64,000 nt of DNA. Origin: Thauera sp. JM12B12. Lineage in GTDB: Bacteria > Pseudomonadota > Gammaproteobacteria > Burkholderiales > Rhodocyclaceae. Shown one piece after another: positions 26,348-34,947 of the stretch; the first letter of the stretch is position 1, and the number at the start of each line of letters is the position of its first letter. The position numbers and the translations under genes are program-made. The stretch lies in NCBI RefSeq assembly GCF_039614725.1, contig NZ_CP154859.1:2666001-2730000 (forward strand), read 5' to 3'. The notes below the pieces were generated by a model. That model worked only from the letters and a program-made list of their open reading frames with translations, ran no database searches and was not told the origin of the DNA.

Positions 26348-27522
26348 CCGGCCTGCCCCGCGTCACGGCGCTGGCGCAGCACCAGCCAGACGAGCGCCGC
26401 ACCAGTGAGGCCGACCGGCAGCAGCGAGCCGACGTTGAGCAGCGTCCAGCCCTGGGTCGTCACCAGCGCGCCGGAGGCGAACGAGGTCAGCGCCATCACC
26501 GCGAACACGACGAAGTTGATCGCCGCCTGCGCCTTGTCCTTTTCTTCCGGCCGGTAGGCCTGCATGGCGAGCGTGGTGGCGCCGGTGAACAGGAAGTTCC
26601 AGCCCACGCCGAGCAGGAAGAGGCCGATCAGGAACTGGTGCAGGTCCTGTCCCGAAAGCGCCACCGCGATGCAGGCCAGGTTGAGCACCACGCCCATCCC
26701 CATGATCTGCAGCACGCCGAAGCGCTTGATGAGGTGCCCGGTAAAGAAGCCCGGCGCGAACATGCCGATCACGTGCCACTCGAGGACCAGCGCGGCGTCC
26801 GAGAACGGCATGCCGCACACGTCCATGGCGAGCGGCGTTGCCGCCATCAGCAGATTCATCACGCCATAGCCCATCGCTGCACCCAGCGTGGACACGATGA
26901 ACACCGGCTGGCGCATGATCTCGGCCAGCGGCCGGCCGGCGTCCACCCCTGCGGCCTTCGCCGGCGCGGCAGGAAAGCGGATGCCCGCCATCACCGCCAT
27001 CGACGCCAGCGCCACCACCGCGAGCGCGAGGTAGGAGCCGAGGAAAGGCGTGCCGAGCACCTCGCGGGTGTGGTTGGCCAGGTTGGGGCCGATCACCGCG
27101 CCGATCAGGCCGCCCGCCAGCACCAGCGACACGGCCTTCTCACGAAACGATGTCGGCGCCAGCTCGCCGGCGGCAAAGCGGTAGAGCTGGCCGTTGGCGC
27201 TGTAGTAGCCGGCGATCACCGTGCCCGCCACCAGCAGCCAGAAGCTGCCAATCGACAGCGCGAAGGCGCACAGCAGCGCGGTGAGCAGCGCCACCACCAG
27301 GCCGAGCTGGAACGACACCTGACGCCCCCAGCGCTGCTGGGTGCGCGCCACCAGGCCGGTCGACAGCGCACCGCCCACCACGTAGCCCATCACCGGCAGG
27401 GTCGCCATCCAGCCGGCGGGCGCAAGGCTCAAGCCCACCAGGCCGTTGATGGCGATGAAGACCACGTTGTTGGTCAGGAACAGGCCCTGGGCGATGGCGA
27501 GCAGCCAGAGGTTCTTCTTCAT
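26344..27522 (-). CDS. MFS transporter
   Basis: A 392-residue carrier with 12 predicted membrane helices. MFS landmarks are the N-terminal helix LAIAQGLFLTNNVVFIAING and the loop 2-3 region VARTQQRWGRQVSFQLG. The C-terminal half begins near PVFIVSTLGAAMGYGVMNLL. It resembles the YwoG/riboflavin-like uncharacterised MFS group; I cannot assign a substrate. The start is taken at ATG 27522 rather than the TTG two codons earlier. It is the first gene of a three-gene minus-strand unit with acpH and the DUF423 gene. Confidence 0.88.
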   Translation of the reverse strand: MKKNLWLLAIAQGLFLTNNVVFIAINGLVGLSLAPAGWMATLPVMGYVVGGALSTGLVARTQQRWGRQVSFQLGLVVALLTALLCAFALSIGSFWLLVAGTVIAGYYSANGQLYRFAAGELAPTSFREKAVSLVLAGGLIGAVIGPNLANHTREVLGTPFLGSYLALAVVALASMAVMAGIRFPAAPAKAAGVDAGRPLAEIMRQPVFIVSTLGAAMGYGVMNLLMAATPLAMDVCGMPFSDAALVLEWHVIGMFAPGFFTGHLIKRFGVLQIMGMGVVLNLACIAVALSGQDLHQFLIGLFLLGVGWNFLFTGATTLAMQAYRPEEKDKAQAAINFVVFAVMALTSFASGALVTTQGWTLLNVGSLLPVGLTGAALVWLVLRQRRDAGQAG

Positions 27523-27611
27523 AAGCAAACGCTTTTGCGGGAACGAGGCCGGAATCTACTCCGAAACGCGGCGCGCGTCCCGCGCGCATCGGCGGACCCG
27601 CCCGCCAGGGC

Positions 27612-28928
27612 TCACGCGTGCAGCGCGTTGAGCTGGCGGGCGATGATGTCGTGGTTGAGCCACAGCACCGGGCCGGCAGGCGCCGCGGAGCCGTTGAAGA
27701 TCAGCGCCCCGCTGGCCTCGAGCACCAGGGTGCTGAGCAGGTCGGTGATCAGCGCCTTGCGATCCTTGTGCATGCCCACGATGTCCTCCGAGGTGCCGAT
27801 CTGGATGTCGGCCTGCTCCGGGCTGTTGGGCATCGGCCAGGCGGCGAAGTCGCGGTAGCGCTGCATGACCGCGCTGCCGTGGAAGGCGGCGAGCTTGTCC
27901 AGCACGTCCTGCAACGTGAAACCATCGGCGAGCAGCGCCTGGCAGGCCTGCCACTGCGACTCGGCCCAGGCCCCGCCGCCTTCCTTCCTCAGCGCCTCGA
28001 GCAGCGAGATCAGCGGCAGCTCGACGCCGGCGAACACGTCGGTGGAGTTGGTGCGGATCTCGGGGCAGTTGTACACCGTGGCCTTGACGCCCTGCTCCCA
28101 GGCTGCCTGGGCGATGCGCTCGAGCCGCATCTTGGCGTAGCCCTGGGTGTAGTTGGTATAGGTCTGCCACTGGTAGCGGCCGTCGATCAGGATCTCGGTG
28201 CCGTGGTAGCCGTAGGCGGTGTAGCGCACCTGACCGCCGCCGGCCTCGATGCGCGCGCGCAGCGCGGCACTGCCCTCGATCAGGTGGCCGAAGGTGTTGG
28301 CCGACACCTCGTCGAAGTTCTGCAGGATGAGCTTGCCGAGGTCGCTGTCGAGCAGGGTCTGCGAGGACATGAAGCGGTCGCCGCGGCCCTTGTAGATGCG
28401 GTTGGCGATCACCATGAACACCTTGGCCTTGGGGATGCCACCCGCCATGGTGTGGGCGAAGAACACGTTGCGCCCGGCGCCGATCATGCCCTCGAGCTGC
28501 GCCATGACCTCGGCCACGCCCGTGCGGAAGCGCTCGGTGCCGATGGCGCGGCACGTGTCGATGTGGGCCCAGTCGAGCGTGCCCGACTCCCAGGTCTTGA
28601 GCGTGAGTTCGTTGAGCAGGTCGGTCGGCGTGGGCTCGCCGGCCGGGGCGTCGAGGTCGAAGCCCGCCATCAGCGGCACGTTGATGATCCTGCCGCCGAG
28701 GTTGGCCTCGGCCGCCGCCAGTTCGTCCGCGTCGAGCGGGCGCAGGGCGTTGTTGTCGTCACGGCGCCCGACCGTGATGCCGACGATGTCCATGCCCGCC
28801 TTGCGCGCCTGGTCGACCAGGCCGCTGGCGTAGCCGCGGCCGAAGAGCTCGCCGAAGAGCACGAAGACGTCGCCCTTGCGAAAGAGGCTGGATTGGGGGA
28901 GTTGGGTCAGCGCATGGGTGGTGTTCAT
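27612..28928 (-). CDS. FabMG-type enoyl-ACP reductase family protein
   Basis: A 438-residue protein with no signal peptide. It has an N-terminal nucleotide-binding-looking region (SLFRKGDVFVLFGELFGRGY, then GLVDQARKAGMDIVGITVGRR) and several strongly patterned blocks (NVFFAHTMAGGIPKAKVFM, YTAYGYHGTEILIDGRYQWQ, KATVYNCPEIRTNSTDVFAG). I recall these blocks from proteins annotated as the FabMG family of enoyl-ACP reductases, but from memory only. If right, it would reduce enoyl-ACP in fatty-acid synthesis. ATG 28928 is used because it gives MNTTHALTQLPQSSLF; no good ribosome-binding site is visible. Confidence 0.6.
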   Translation of the reverse strand: MNTTHALTQLPQSSLFRKGDVFVLFGELFGRGYASGLVDQARKAGMDIVGITVGRRDDNNALRPLDADELAAAEANLGGRIINVPLMAGFDLDAPAGEPTPTDLLNELTLKTWESGTLDWAHIDTCRAIGTERFRTGVAEVMAQLEGMIGAGRNVFFAHTMAGGIPKAKVFMVIANRIYKGRGDRFMSSQTLLDSDLGKLILQNFDEVSANTFGHLIEGSAALRARIEAGGGQVRYTAYGYHGTEILIDGRYQWQTYTNYTQGYAKMRLERIAQAAWEQGVKATVYNCPEIRTNSTDVFAGVELPLISLLEALRKEGGGAWAESQWQACQALLADGFTLQDVLDKLAAFHGSAVMQRYRDFAAWPMPNSPEQADIQIGTSEDIVGMHKDRKALITDLLSTLVLEASGALIFNGSAAPAGPVLWLNHDIIARQLNALHA

Positions 28929-29119
28929 GTCGTTACCGGGAAGGATGAGAGATATTCGGTGGGGCATTCGCGCGCCTTGCAGCGGCGCCGAATGCAGTCG
29001 CGTGCGCGGATTCTAGCCGGAGCCGCACAACCCACGAAGTTTTCGGGCGCGGCGCCGGCCCGCGCGCGAGCATCCCGTGATGGCCGCCGCAATGGCAGCC
29101 CGGGGCGCTGCGGCCCGGA

Positions 29120-30310
29120 TCAGCCGACCTGGCAGGCCAGGCCCTTGAGGTATTCGCCTTCCGGCACTGCGAGCCCGATCGGGTGATCGGGCGCCGCGGA
29201 CAGCCGGTAGAGGATGCGTGCATCGTCGCCGGCGTCGATCGCCGCGCCGGCGACGATCTTCTGGAAGAGCTCCTGGCCGATGCCGCCCGAGCACGAGTAG
29301 GTCATCAGGATGCCGCCCGGGTTGAGCAGACGGAAGCCGAAGAGATTGATGTCCTTGTAGGCGCGCGCGGCGCGATCCGCATGCGCGGCCGAGGGCGCGA
29401 ACTTGGGCGGGTCGAGCACGATGAGGTCGAACTTGCGGCCTTCGTCCTTCAGCGCGCGCAGCGCCTTGAACACGTCCGCCTCCTGCCAGTCGGCGCGGCC
29501 GGCGTCGAGCTGCGGGTTGAGCGCCAGATTGCGCCGCGCCGATGCCAGCGCCGGGCCGGAGGAGTCGATCGACAGGACCGACGCCGCGCCGCCTGCGAGC
29601 GCCTGCAGCGAGAAGCCGCCGGTGTAGCAGAAGCAGTTGAGCACTGCACGCCCGGCCGCAAGCTGGCCGGTCAGCAGGCGATTGTCGCGCTGGTCGAGGT
29701 AGAAGCCGGTCTTGTGTCCGCCCTCGACGTCCACCTCCATGCGCACGCCGTTCTCGACGATGGCGAGCCCGCCCGCGGGCAGTTCGCCATGCACGCAGCC
29801 GGTGCGCGACTCCAGACCTTCGAGCGCGCGCACCTCCGAATCCGAGCGTTCGTACACCGCCGTGCAGCCGGTGGCCTGCACCAGGCCGGCGACGATGGCC
29901 TCGCGCCACTTGTCCGCGCCCGCGCTGGTGAGTTGCAGCACCACCACGTCACCGTAGCGGTCGGCGATCACGCCCGGCAGGCCGTCGGATTCGCCATGGA
30001 TCAGGCGCACGCCCTCCTGCCCGCGCAGCGCCGGGATCGCCGCCCTCCGCGCCACCGACGCCGCCACCGCGCGCTTGAAGAAGGCATGGTCGATCGCTGC
30101 CTCGGCATCGAAGCACCACACCCGCGCGCGGATCTGCGATTGCGGCGACCACGCCGCCCGCGCCAGCGCCTTGCCGTCGGCGCTCAGCACCGTGACCGTG
30201 TCGCCGGGTCGCGCGCGCCCCTCCAGCCGCTCGACCGAGCCGGCGAAGATCCAGGGGTGGCGGCGGAACAGCGAGCGTTCCTTGCCGGGGTGAAGGACGA
30301 GTTGGGCCAT
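29120..30310 (-). CDS. rlmI: 23S rRNA (cytosine1962-C5)-methyltransferase RlmI
   Basis: RlmI makes m5C1962 in 23S rRNA. The 396-residue protein has an N-terminal PUA domain (LVLHPGKERSLFRRHPWIFAGSVE, residues 4-27), a central EEHGI-like region, the SAM motif LNCFCYTGGFSLQALAGG near residue 223, the substrate motif LIVLDPPKFAPS and the late catalytic-cysteine-type motif MTYSCSGGIGQELF. Length and motif order match RlmI/RlmK-type enzymes. Confidence 0.92.
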   Translation of the reverse strand: MAQLVLHPGKERSLFRRHPWIFAGSVERLEGRARPGDTVTVLSADGKALARAAWSPQSQIRARVWCFDAEAAIDHAFFKRAVAASVARRAAIPALRGQEGVRLIHGESDGLPGVIADRYGDVVVLQLTSAGADKWREAIVAGLVQATGCTAVYERSDSEVRALEGLESRTGCVHGELPAGGLAIVENGVRMEVDVEGGHKTGFYLDQRDNRLLTGQLAAGRAVLNCFCYTGGFSLQALAGGAASVLSIDSSGPALASARRNLALNPQLDAGRADWQEADVFKALRALKDEGRKFDLIVLDPPKFAPSAAHADRAARAYKDINLFGFRLLNPGGILMTYSCSGGIGQELFQKIVAGAAIDAGDDARILYRLSAAPDHPIGLAVPEGEYLKGLACQVG

Positions 30311-30461
30311 GGGGTTCCGGGCTTCAGCGTGGTGAGTCAGGCCGCGGAGTGTAACGGCTGAAGCTCAAGGAGCCCAAGAATGCGGGGCCGGGCGGCCGGC
30401 GCACGCGACCGTCCCCCCGCAGCCTCCTGCGGGCCACCCGTGAGGTACGCGCGCGAGCCGC

Positions 30462-31904
30462 TCACGCTCCGACCGCCTGCTTCAGCCTCGCGACCGCGCC
30501 CGCGACGGCGTTCTCGTCCAGATTCCCGTAGCCAAGCACGAGCCCATTGCAGCGCGCCGGCGGCCGCGCGTATGCGGACAGGGCGCGCGCACCCAGCCCG
30601 AGCCGCGCCGCGCGCTCCGCCACCGCCCTGTCGTCGATCTCGGCGGGCAGCCACATCACCAGATGGAGCCCGGCTTCGCCGCCCGAGAGCGCCACGCGCT
30701 CTCCGAAGGCCTCTTCCAAAGCGGAGCGCAGGCGCGCCTGGCGGGTGCTGTAGCGCGCACGCATGCGCCGCATGTGCGTCGTGTAGTGACCGCGCTCGAT
30801 GAAATCGGCCAGTGCGCGCTGCTCGATACCCTGGCCGGCGCGTGTGGCGAGCGCCGCGGCGTGGATGAAGGGTCCTGCGATCGCGCGCGGCAGGACCAGG
30901 TAGCCCAGCCGCAGGCCCGGGTAGAGGGTCTTGCTGAAGGTGCCGACATAGACCACCGGGGCGTCCGGCTGCAGTCCGAACAACGCGGGCGGCGCCGCCC
31001 CGGCGCGGCGGAACTCGCTGTCGTAGTCGTCCTCGACGATCCAGGCGCCCGACTCGCGCGCGCGCTCGAGCAATGCGAGCCGGCGCGGCAGCGACATCAC
31101 CCGCCCGGTGGGGTACTGGTGCGAGGGCGTGGCCATGATCAGGCGCGGCGGGGCGCAACGCCAGTCCTCGGCGGAGGGCGCCAGCCCCTGAACATCCACC
31201 GCCACGTCGCGCACCTGCAGGCCGGCGAGGCCGAAGGCCACGCGGGCGGCCAGATAGCCCGGGTTCTCGACCCACACCGTGTCACCGTGGTCGGCGAGCA
31301 GACGAGCGCACAGGTCGAGCGCCGCCTGCGTGCCGCCGGTGATCAGGATCTGCCCGGCGTCCACCGCCAGGCCGCGCACGCCCGTCAGATGGGCTGCGAG
31401 CGCCGTGCGCAGCGACGGGTCGCCGCCGTGGGCGGCGTAGCCAAGCTGTCGCCAGCCGGCGTCCCGCCACGCACGCTCGATGCAGGCGCGCCAGCTGCGG
31501 AATGGGAAGGCACCGAAATCCGGCACGCCGGGCGAGAACGGCAGGGCCTCGGCATCGCGCGCCGGCTCGCGCTGCAGCGCTGCGGCAGCGCGCACGGACA
31601 AGCCCGGCGGCGCTTCCGGTACCGCGGAAGGCCGCGGCGAGGCAGCCCGTGCCGCGGGCAGTCGCGCCACGCGCGTGCCCTGGCGGTCGGCGACCAGGCA
31701 GCCCTCCGCGACGAGCTGCGCGTAGGCGAACAGCACCGTATTGCGTGCAATGCCCAGCGTCGCCGCGAGGCTGCGGCTCGCGGGCAGGCGCATGTCGCCC
31801 GGCAGCCGGCCGGACAGGATCGCCTCGCGCAGACGCAAGTAGAGCAGGCGCTGGCGCGGCATGGCATCGGGCAGGGGCGGGGCAAGCAGCCAGTCGAGCG
31901 CCAT
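30462..31904 (-). CDS. MocR/PdxR-type regulator (GntR HTH fused to aminotransferase domain)
   Basis: A 480-residue regulator. An N-terminal GntR winged helix (RLREAILSGRLPGDMRLPAS, then LGIARNTVLFAYAQLVAEGC) is fused to a fold-type I aminotransferase domain. The PLP-binding lysine is in YVGTFSKTLYPGLRLGYL, and the phosphate and Asp contacts are around WIVEDDYDSEFR. MocR proteins sense PLP or amino-acid-derived ligands and often control the gene divergent to them, here the flavin-binding protein at 31998. The shared 93-base gap is the likely control region. Confidence 0.93.
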   Translation of the reverse strand: MALDWLLAPPLPDAMPRQRLLYLRLREAILSGRLPGDMRLPASRSLAATLGIARNTVLFAYAQLVAEGCLVADRQGTRVARLPAARAASPRPSAVPEAPPGLSVRAAAALQREPARDAEALPFSPGVPDFGAFPFRSWRACIERAWRDAGWRQLGYAAHGGDPSLRTALAAHLTGVRGLAVDAGQILITGGTQAALDLCARLLADHGDTVWVENPGYLAARVAFGLAGLQVRDVAVDVQGLAPSAEDWRCAPPRLIMATPSHQYPTGRVMSLPRRLALLERARESGAWIVEDDYDSEFRRAGAAPPALFGLQPDAPVVYVGTFSKTLYPGLRLGYLVLPRAIAGPFIHAAALATRAGQGIEQRALADFIERGHYTTHMRRMRARYSTRQARLRSALEEAFGERVALSGGEAGLHLVMWLPAEIDDRAVAERAARLGLGARALSAYARPPARCNGLVLGYGNLDENAVAGAVARLKQAVGA

Positions 31905-31997
31905 CGTGGCTCCATAGAGGCAGGTTTTCGTGGTGCTACGAAAGGTACCATCACCGGTCTAGGATCGCTCCATCGCAACCTCCGGAGCCACTGCACC
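31905..31997. promoter_or_regulatory. Divergent control region between MocR gene and NimA-like gene
   Basis: The 93-base gap holds a GGTACC palindrome at 31944-31949 flanked by GGTG (31932-31935) and CACC (31952-31955), a possible MocR operator. TAGGAT (31960-31965) could be the -10 for the rightward gene. The match to any known MocR site is weak. Confidence 0.35.
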
Positions 31998-32648
31998 ATG
32001 CCCTCCTCCACCGCCCCATCCGCGCGCACCCGCGTCCGCCGACTGCCCGAGCGCGCGCAGTACGACGCCGACACCGTCGCCGCAATCGTGGATGCCGCGA
32101 TGATCTGCACCGTCGCCTTCCAGATCGACGGCGTGGTCCATGCCATCCCCACCCTCCACTGGCGCGAGGGCGAGCACCTCTACATCCATGGCGCCAAGGC
32201 CTCGCGCATGCTGACGGCGCTGACCGCCGGCGAGGCCTGCGTGACGATCGCGCTCGCCGATGGTCTCGTGCTGGCGCGCTCGGCGATGCATCACTCGATG
32301 AACTACCGCTCGGTGGTGATCTATGGCCGCTTCGAGCCGGTGACCGAACCCGCGCACAAGCTCGGCAGCCTGCGCGCCTTCATAGAGGGCCTCTACCCCG
32401 GCCGCTGGGACAGGCTGCGCCCGATCAGCGACAAGGAACTCAACGCCACCGCCCTGCTGCGGATCGCGCTCGACGAGGCCTCGGCCAAGGTGCGCGACTG
32501 GGGCGTGAAGGACGACGCGGAGGACCTGGGCTGGCCGGTGTGGGCGGGTGTGATCCCGCTGCGTACGGTGCAGGGCGAGCCGCTCACGGAAGCCGACAGC
32601 GTGCTCGCCGAGGTGCCGCCGACCCGCTTTGCCCCTCCACCGCGATGA
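31998..32648 (+). CDS. Pyridoxamine 5'-phosphate oxidase-like flavin-binding protein (NimA-like)
   Basis: A 216-residue protein with a split-barrel FMN-binding fold: RVRRLPERAQYDADTVAAIV leads to the barrel strand ICTVAFQIDGVVHAIPTLHW, followed by LYIHGAKASRML and a later VVIYGRFEPVTEP. This is the pattern of NimA/FMN-binding pyridoxamine phosphate oxidase relatives. The ATG at 31998 was chosen because the family-like sequence begins shortly after. It is divergent from a MocR regulator, consistent with vitamin B6 or flavin-linked control. The substrate is unknown. Confidence 0.85.
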   Translation: MPSSTAPSARTRVRRLPERAQYDADTVAAIVDAAMICTVAFQIDGVVHAIPTLHWREGEHLYIHGAKASRMLTALTAGEACVTIALADGLVLARSAMHHSMNYRSVVIYGRFEPVTEPAHKLGSLRAFIEGLYPGRWDRLRPISDKELNATALLRIALDEASAKVRDWGVKDDAEDLGWPVWAGVIPLRTVQGEPLTEADSVLAEVPPTRFAPPPR

Positions 32649-32749
32649 AGCGCGGTCGCGCGCGCGGTGGCAGGCCCGTCCGCCATTTCGCCATCGCGCC
32701 CGCGCTGGCTATACTCCCCCGCACTTTCACCGCAGGGGAGACCTGACCC

Positions 32750-34036
32750 ATGAAGCTCGAAACCATCGCCGTGCACGGCGGCTACTCGCCCGATCCGACC
32801 ACCAAGGCGGTCGCGGTGCCGATCTACCAGACCACCTCGTACGCCTTCGACGACACCCAGCACGGCGCGGACCTCTTCGACCTCAAGGTGCAGGGCAACA
32901 TCTACACCCGCATCATGAACCCGACCACCGCGGTGCTCGAGCAGCGCGTGGCCGAACTGGAAGGCGGCATCGGTGCGCTCGCCGTGGCCTCGGGCATGTC
33001 GGCGATCACCTACGCGATCCAGACCATCGCCGAAGCCGGCGACAACATCGTCTCGGCCTCCACGCTGTACGGCGGCACCTACAACCTGTTCGCCCACACC
33101 CTGCCGCAGTTCGGCATCGAGGTGCGCTTCGCCGACTACCGCGACCCGGACAGCTTCGCCGCGTTGATCGACGCGCGCACCAAGGCGATCTTCTGCGAAT
33201 CGGTCGGCAACCCGCTGGGCAACGTCACCGACATCGGTCGCCTCGCCGAGATCGCGCACAAGGCCGGCGTGCCGCTGATCGTGGACAACACCGTGCCCTC
33301 GCCCTATCTGTGCCGTCCCTTCGAGCACGGCGCCGACATCGTGGTGCACGCGCTCACCAAGTACCTCGGCGGCCACGGCAACTCGATCGGCGGCGTGATC
33401 GTCGATTCGGGCAAGTTCCCCTGGGCCGAGCACAAGGCGCGCTTCAAGCGCCTGAACGAGCCCGACGTGTCCTACCACGGCGTGGTCTATACCGAAGCGC
33501 TCGGCGCCGCGGCCTTCATCGGTCGCGCGCGCGTGGTGCCGCTGCGCAACACCGGCGCGGCGATCTCGCCCTTCAACAGCTTCCTGATCCTGCAGGGCAT
33601 CGAGACCCTGGCGCTGCGCATGGACCGCATCTGCACCAACACGATCAAGGTCGCCGAGTACCTGAAGCAGCACGCCAAGGTCGAGTGGGTGAACTACGCC
33701 GGCCTGCCCGACCACGCCGACCATGGCCTGGTGCAGAAGTACATGGGTGGGCGCGCCTCGGGCATCCTGTCGTTCGGGGTGAAAGGGAATGGAAGCGGGG
33801 GCGGCCTCGAAGCCGGCGGCCGCTTCCAGGACGCGCTGAAGCTGATCACCCGCCTGGTGAATATCGGTGACGCCAAGTCGCTCGCCTGCCACCCGGCCTC
33901 GACCACCCACCGCCAGCTGTCGCCGGCCGAACTCGCCAAGGCCGGCGTGTCGCCCGACATGGTGCGGCTGTCGATCGGCATCGAGCACATCGACGACATC
34001 ATCGCCGACCTGGAGCAGGCCCTGGCTGCGGTTTGA
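32750..34036 (+). CDS. metY: O-acetylhomoserine sulfhydrylase (PLP enzyme)
   Basis: This enzyme makes homocysteine from O-acetylhomoserine and sulfide, in the direct sulfhydrylation route to methionine. The 428-residue protein shows the Cys/Met-metabolism PLP family: TIAVHGGYSPDPTTKAVAVP at the start, ALAVASGMSAITYAI, LIVDNTVPSPYLCRPFEHGA, and the Schiff-base lysine in VVHALTKYLGGHGNSIGG near residue 205. The long insertions typical of MetY, rather than MetB/MetC, are present near 230-330. A GGGGAGA ribosome-binding site precedes the ATG. Confidence 0.93.
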   Translation: MKLETIAVHGGYSPDPTTKAVAVPIYQTTSYAFDDTQHGADLFDLKVQGNIYTRIMNPTTAVLEQRVAELEGGIGALAVASGMSAITYAIQTIAEAGDNIVSASTLYGGTYNLFAHTLPQFGIEVRFADYRDPDSFAALIDARTKAIFCESVGNPLGNVTDIGRLAEIAHKAGVPLIVDNTVPSPYLCRPFEHGADIVVHALTKYLGGHGNSIGGVIVDSGKFPWAEHKARFKRLNEPDVSYHGVVYTEALGAAAFIGRARVVPLRNTGAAISPFNSFLILQGIETLALRMDRICTNTIKVAEYLKQHAKVEWVNYAGLPDHADHGLVQKYMGGRASGILSFGVKGNGSGGGLEAGGRFQDALKLITRLVNIGDAKSLACHPASTTHRQLSPAELAKAGVSPDMVRLSIGIEHIDDIIADLEQALAAV

Positions 34037-34061
34037 TCAGGTAGACCGGGCAGCTGAACGG

Positions 34062-34117
34062 GGCAGATTGGGACTTCGCGGGGGACTCGTAGTCTGTCCC
34101 CCGCAAGTCCATCTGCC
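34062..34117. repeat. Long imperfect inverted repeat after metY
   Basis: The left arm (GGCAGAT at 34062, GGACTT at 34071, GCGGGGGAC ending 34086) pairs with the right arm (GTCCCCCGC from 34096, AAGTCC, ATCTGCC ending 34117), with one bulged C and a two-base mismatch, around a nine-base loop. It is the most structured intergenic element in this part and marks the boundary to the AT-richer patch. It may be the metY terminator or the remnant of a small palindromic mobile element. Confidence 0.7.
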
Positions 34118-34160
34118 TTGCCAATCCGCCCCCTGAAGGCACTTCGCAATGGGATTACTG

Positions 34161-34553
34161 ATGAAAGTTCGTAACTGCATTGTCTCGCTCTTTTGCGCCA
34201 CCTTTGTGGCAAGTTGCGCAACCGTCGAGACAGCAAGCAATGTTGTGCCCGCTCAAGATCAAGTTTTTGAACATCCTTACAACAAAGTCTATAGCCGCTC
34301 GATAAGCACTCTGATGGATTTGAAGTGGCAGGTATCGCACTCAGATAAGAAAGAGGGACTTATTCAAGCGCGGACCCCTATGACCATATGGACTGCAGGC
34401 GACCTCGTTACCGTCCATGTCTTTCAAGAATCCGATAGCCAAACCCGCGTTGAAGTAACTTCAGCATCGGCACAGCAATATGACTGGGGCAAGAACAAAG
34501 AGAATATAAGCAAATTTTATTTTCAGCTGTCAGAAAAACTGAAATCAGAATAA
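34161..34553 (+). CDS. Small putative lipoprotein of unknown function
   Basis: A 130-residue protein from ATG 34161 (an ATG four codons earlier is also possible). The N-terminus MKVRNCIVSLFCATFVASC with lipobox VASC at 16-19 predicts a lipid-anchored envelope protein. The rest has alternating polar and hydrophobic stretches (TLMDLKWQVSHSDKKEGLIQ, VEVTSASAQQYDWGK), like small DUF-type periplasmic lipoproteins. Base and codon use are clearly AT-richer than all neighbours (many AAA, ATA, TTT and AAT codons), a sign of horizontal acquisition. The family is not recognised. Confidence 0.7.
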   Translation: MKVRNCIVSLFCATFVASCATVETASNVVPAQDQVFEHPYNKVYSRSISTLMDLKWQVSHSDKKEGLIQARTPMTIWTAGDLVTVHVFQESDSQTRVEVTSASAQQYDWGKNKENISKFYFQLSEKLKSE

Positions 34554-34634
34554 GGGTGTGGCGAACGGAATGTGGGAACGGGACAGGAGACAGACCACGA
34601 TTATCCGCACCCGCAGGAACCCCGGCATTGCGCC

Positions 34635-34665
34635 AATGATTGCACTAAATTAAAGTGCAATCATT
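34635..34665. promoter_or_regulatory. 12-bp perfect inverted repeat before the toxin-antitoxin genes
   Basis: AATGATTGCACT and AGTGCAATCATT are perfect 12-base arms around seven AT-rich bases, ending 24 bases before the antitoxin ATG. Ribbon-helix-helix antitoxins of the FitA/VapB type usually bind such repeats to repress their own operon. Confidence 0.75.
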
Positions 34666-34689
34666 CCCATCGGCTCGAGGCTTTGCAAC

Positions 34690-34947
34690 ATGCCGTCCAT
34701 CACCGTACGAAACATTCCTGACGAGGTGCATCGCGCCATCCGCATCCGTGCTGCGATGCACGGCCGCAGCGCCGAAGCTGAGGTACGCGACATTCTCGAA
34801 CAAGCGGCCAAGCCCGAGGGACGCGTGAAGCTCGGCACGCTGCTGGCGTCGATCGCCCGCGAAGCGGGGGGGCTGAGCGACGAGGAAATCGCCCTCTTCG
34901 ACAGCGCGCGTGACAAGACCCCGGCCCAGCCGATGCGCTTTGAATGA
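34690..34947 (+). CDS. FitA/VapB-type ribbon-helix-helix antitoxin
   Basis: An 85-residue antitoxin. The N-terminal half is a ribbon-helix-helix DNA-binding domain (PSITVRNIPDEVHRAIRIRA followed by HGRSAEAEVRDILEQA), as in FitA and plasmid-stability proteins. The C-terminal half (LSDEEIALFDSARDKTPAQP) is the flexible part that would wrap the toxin. The gene overlaps the PIN toxin gene by ATGA, and a perfect operator-like inverted repeat lies upstream, the standard autoregulated layout. Confidence 0.92.
   Translation: MPSITVRNIPDEVHRAIRIRAAMHGRSAEAEVRDILEQAAKPEGRVKLGTLLASIAREAGGLSDEEIALFDSARDKTPAQPMRFE

Noticed and set aside
32649..32749. SAM riboswitch before metY
   Set aside because: The gap is only about 100 bases and I see no conserved riboswitch core.
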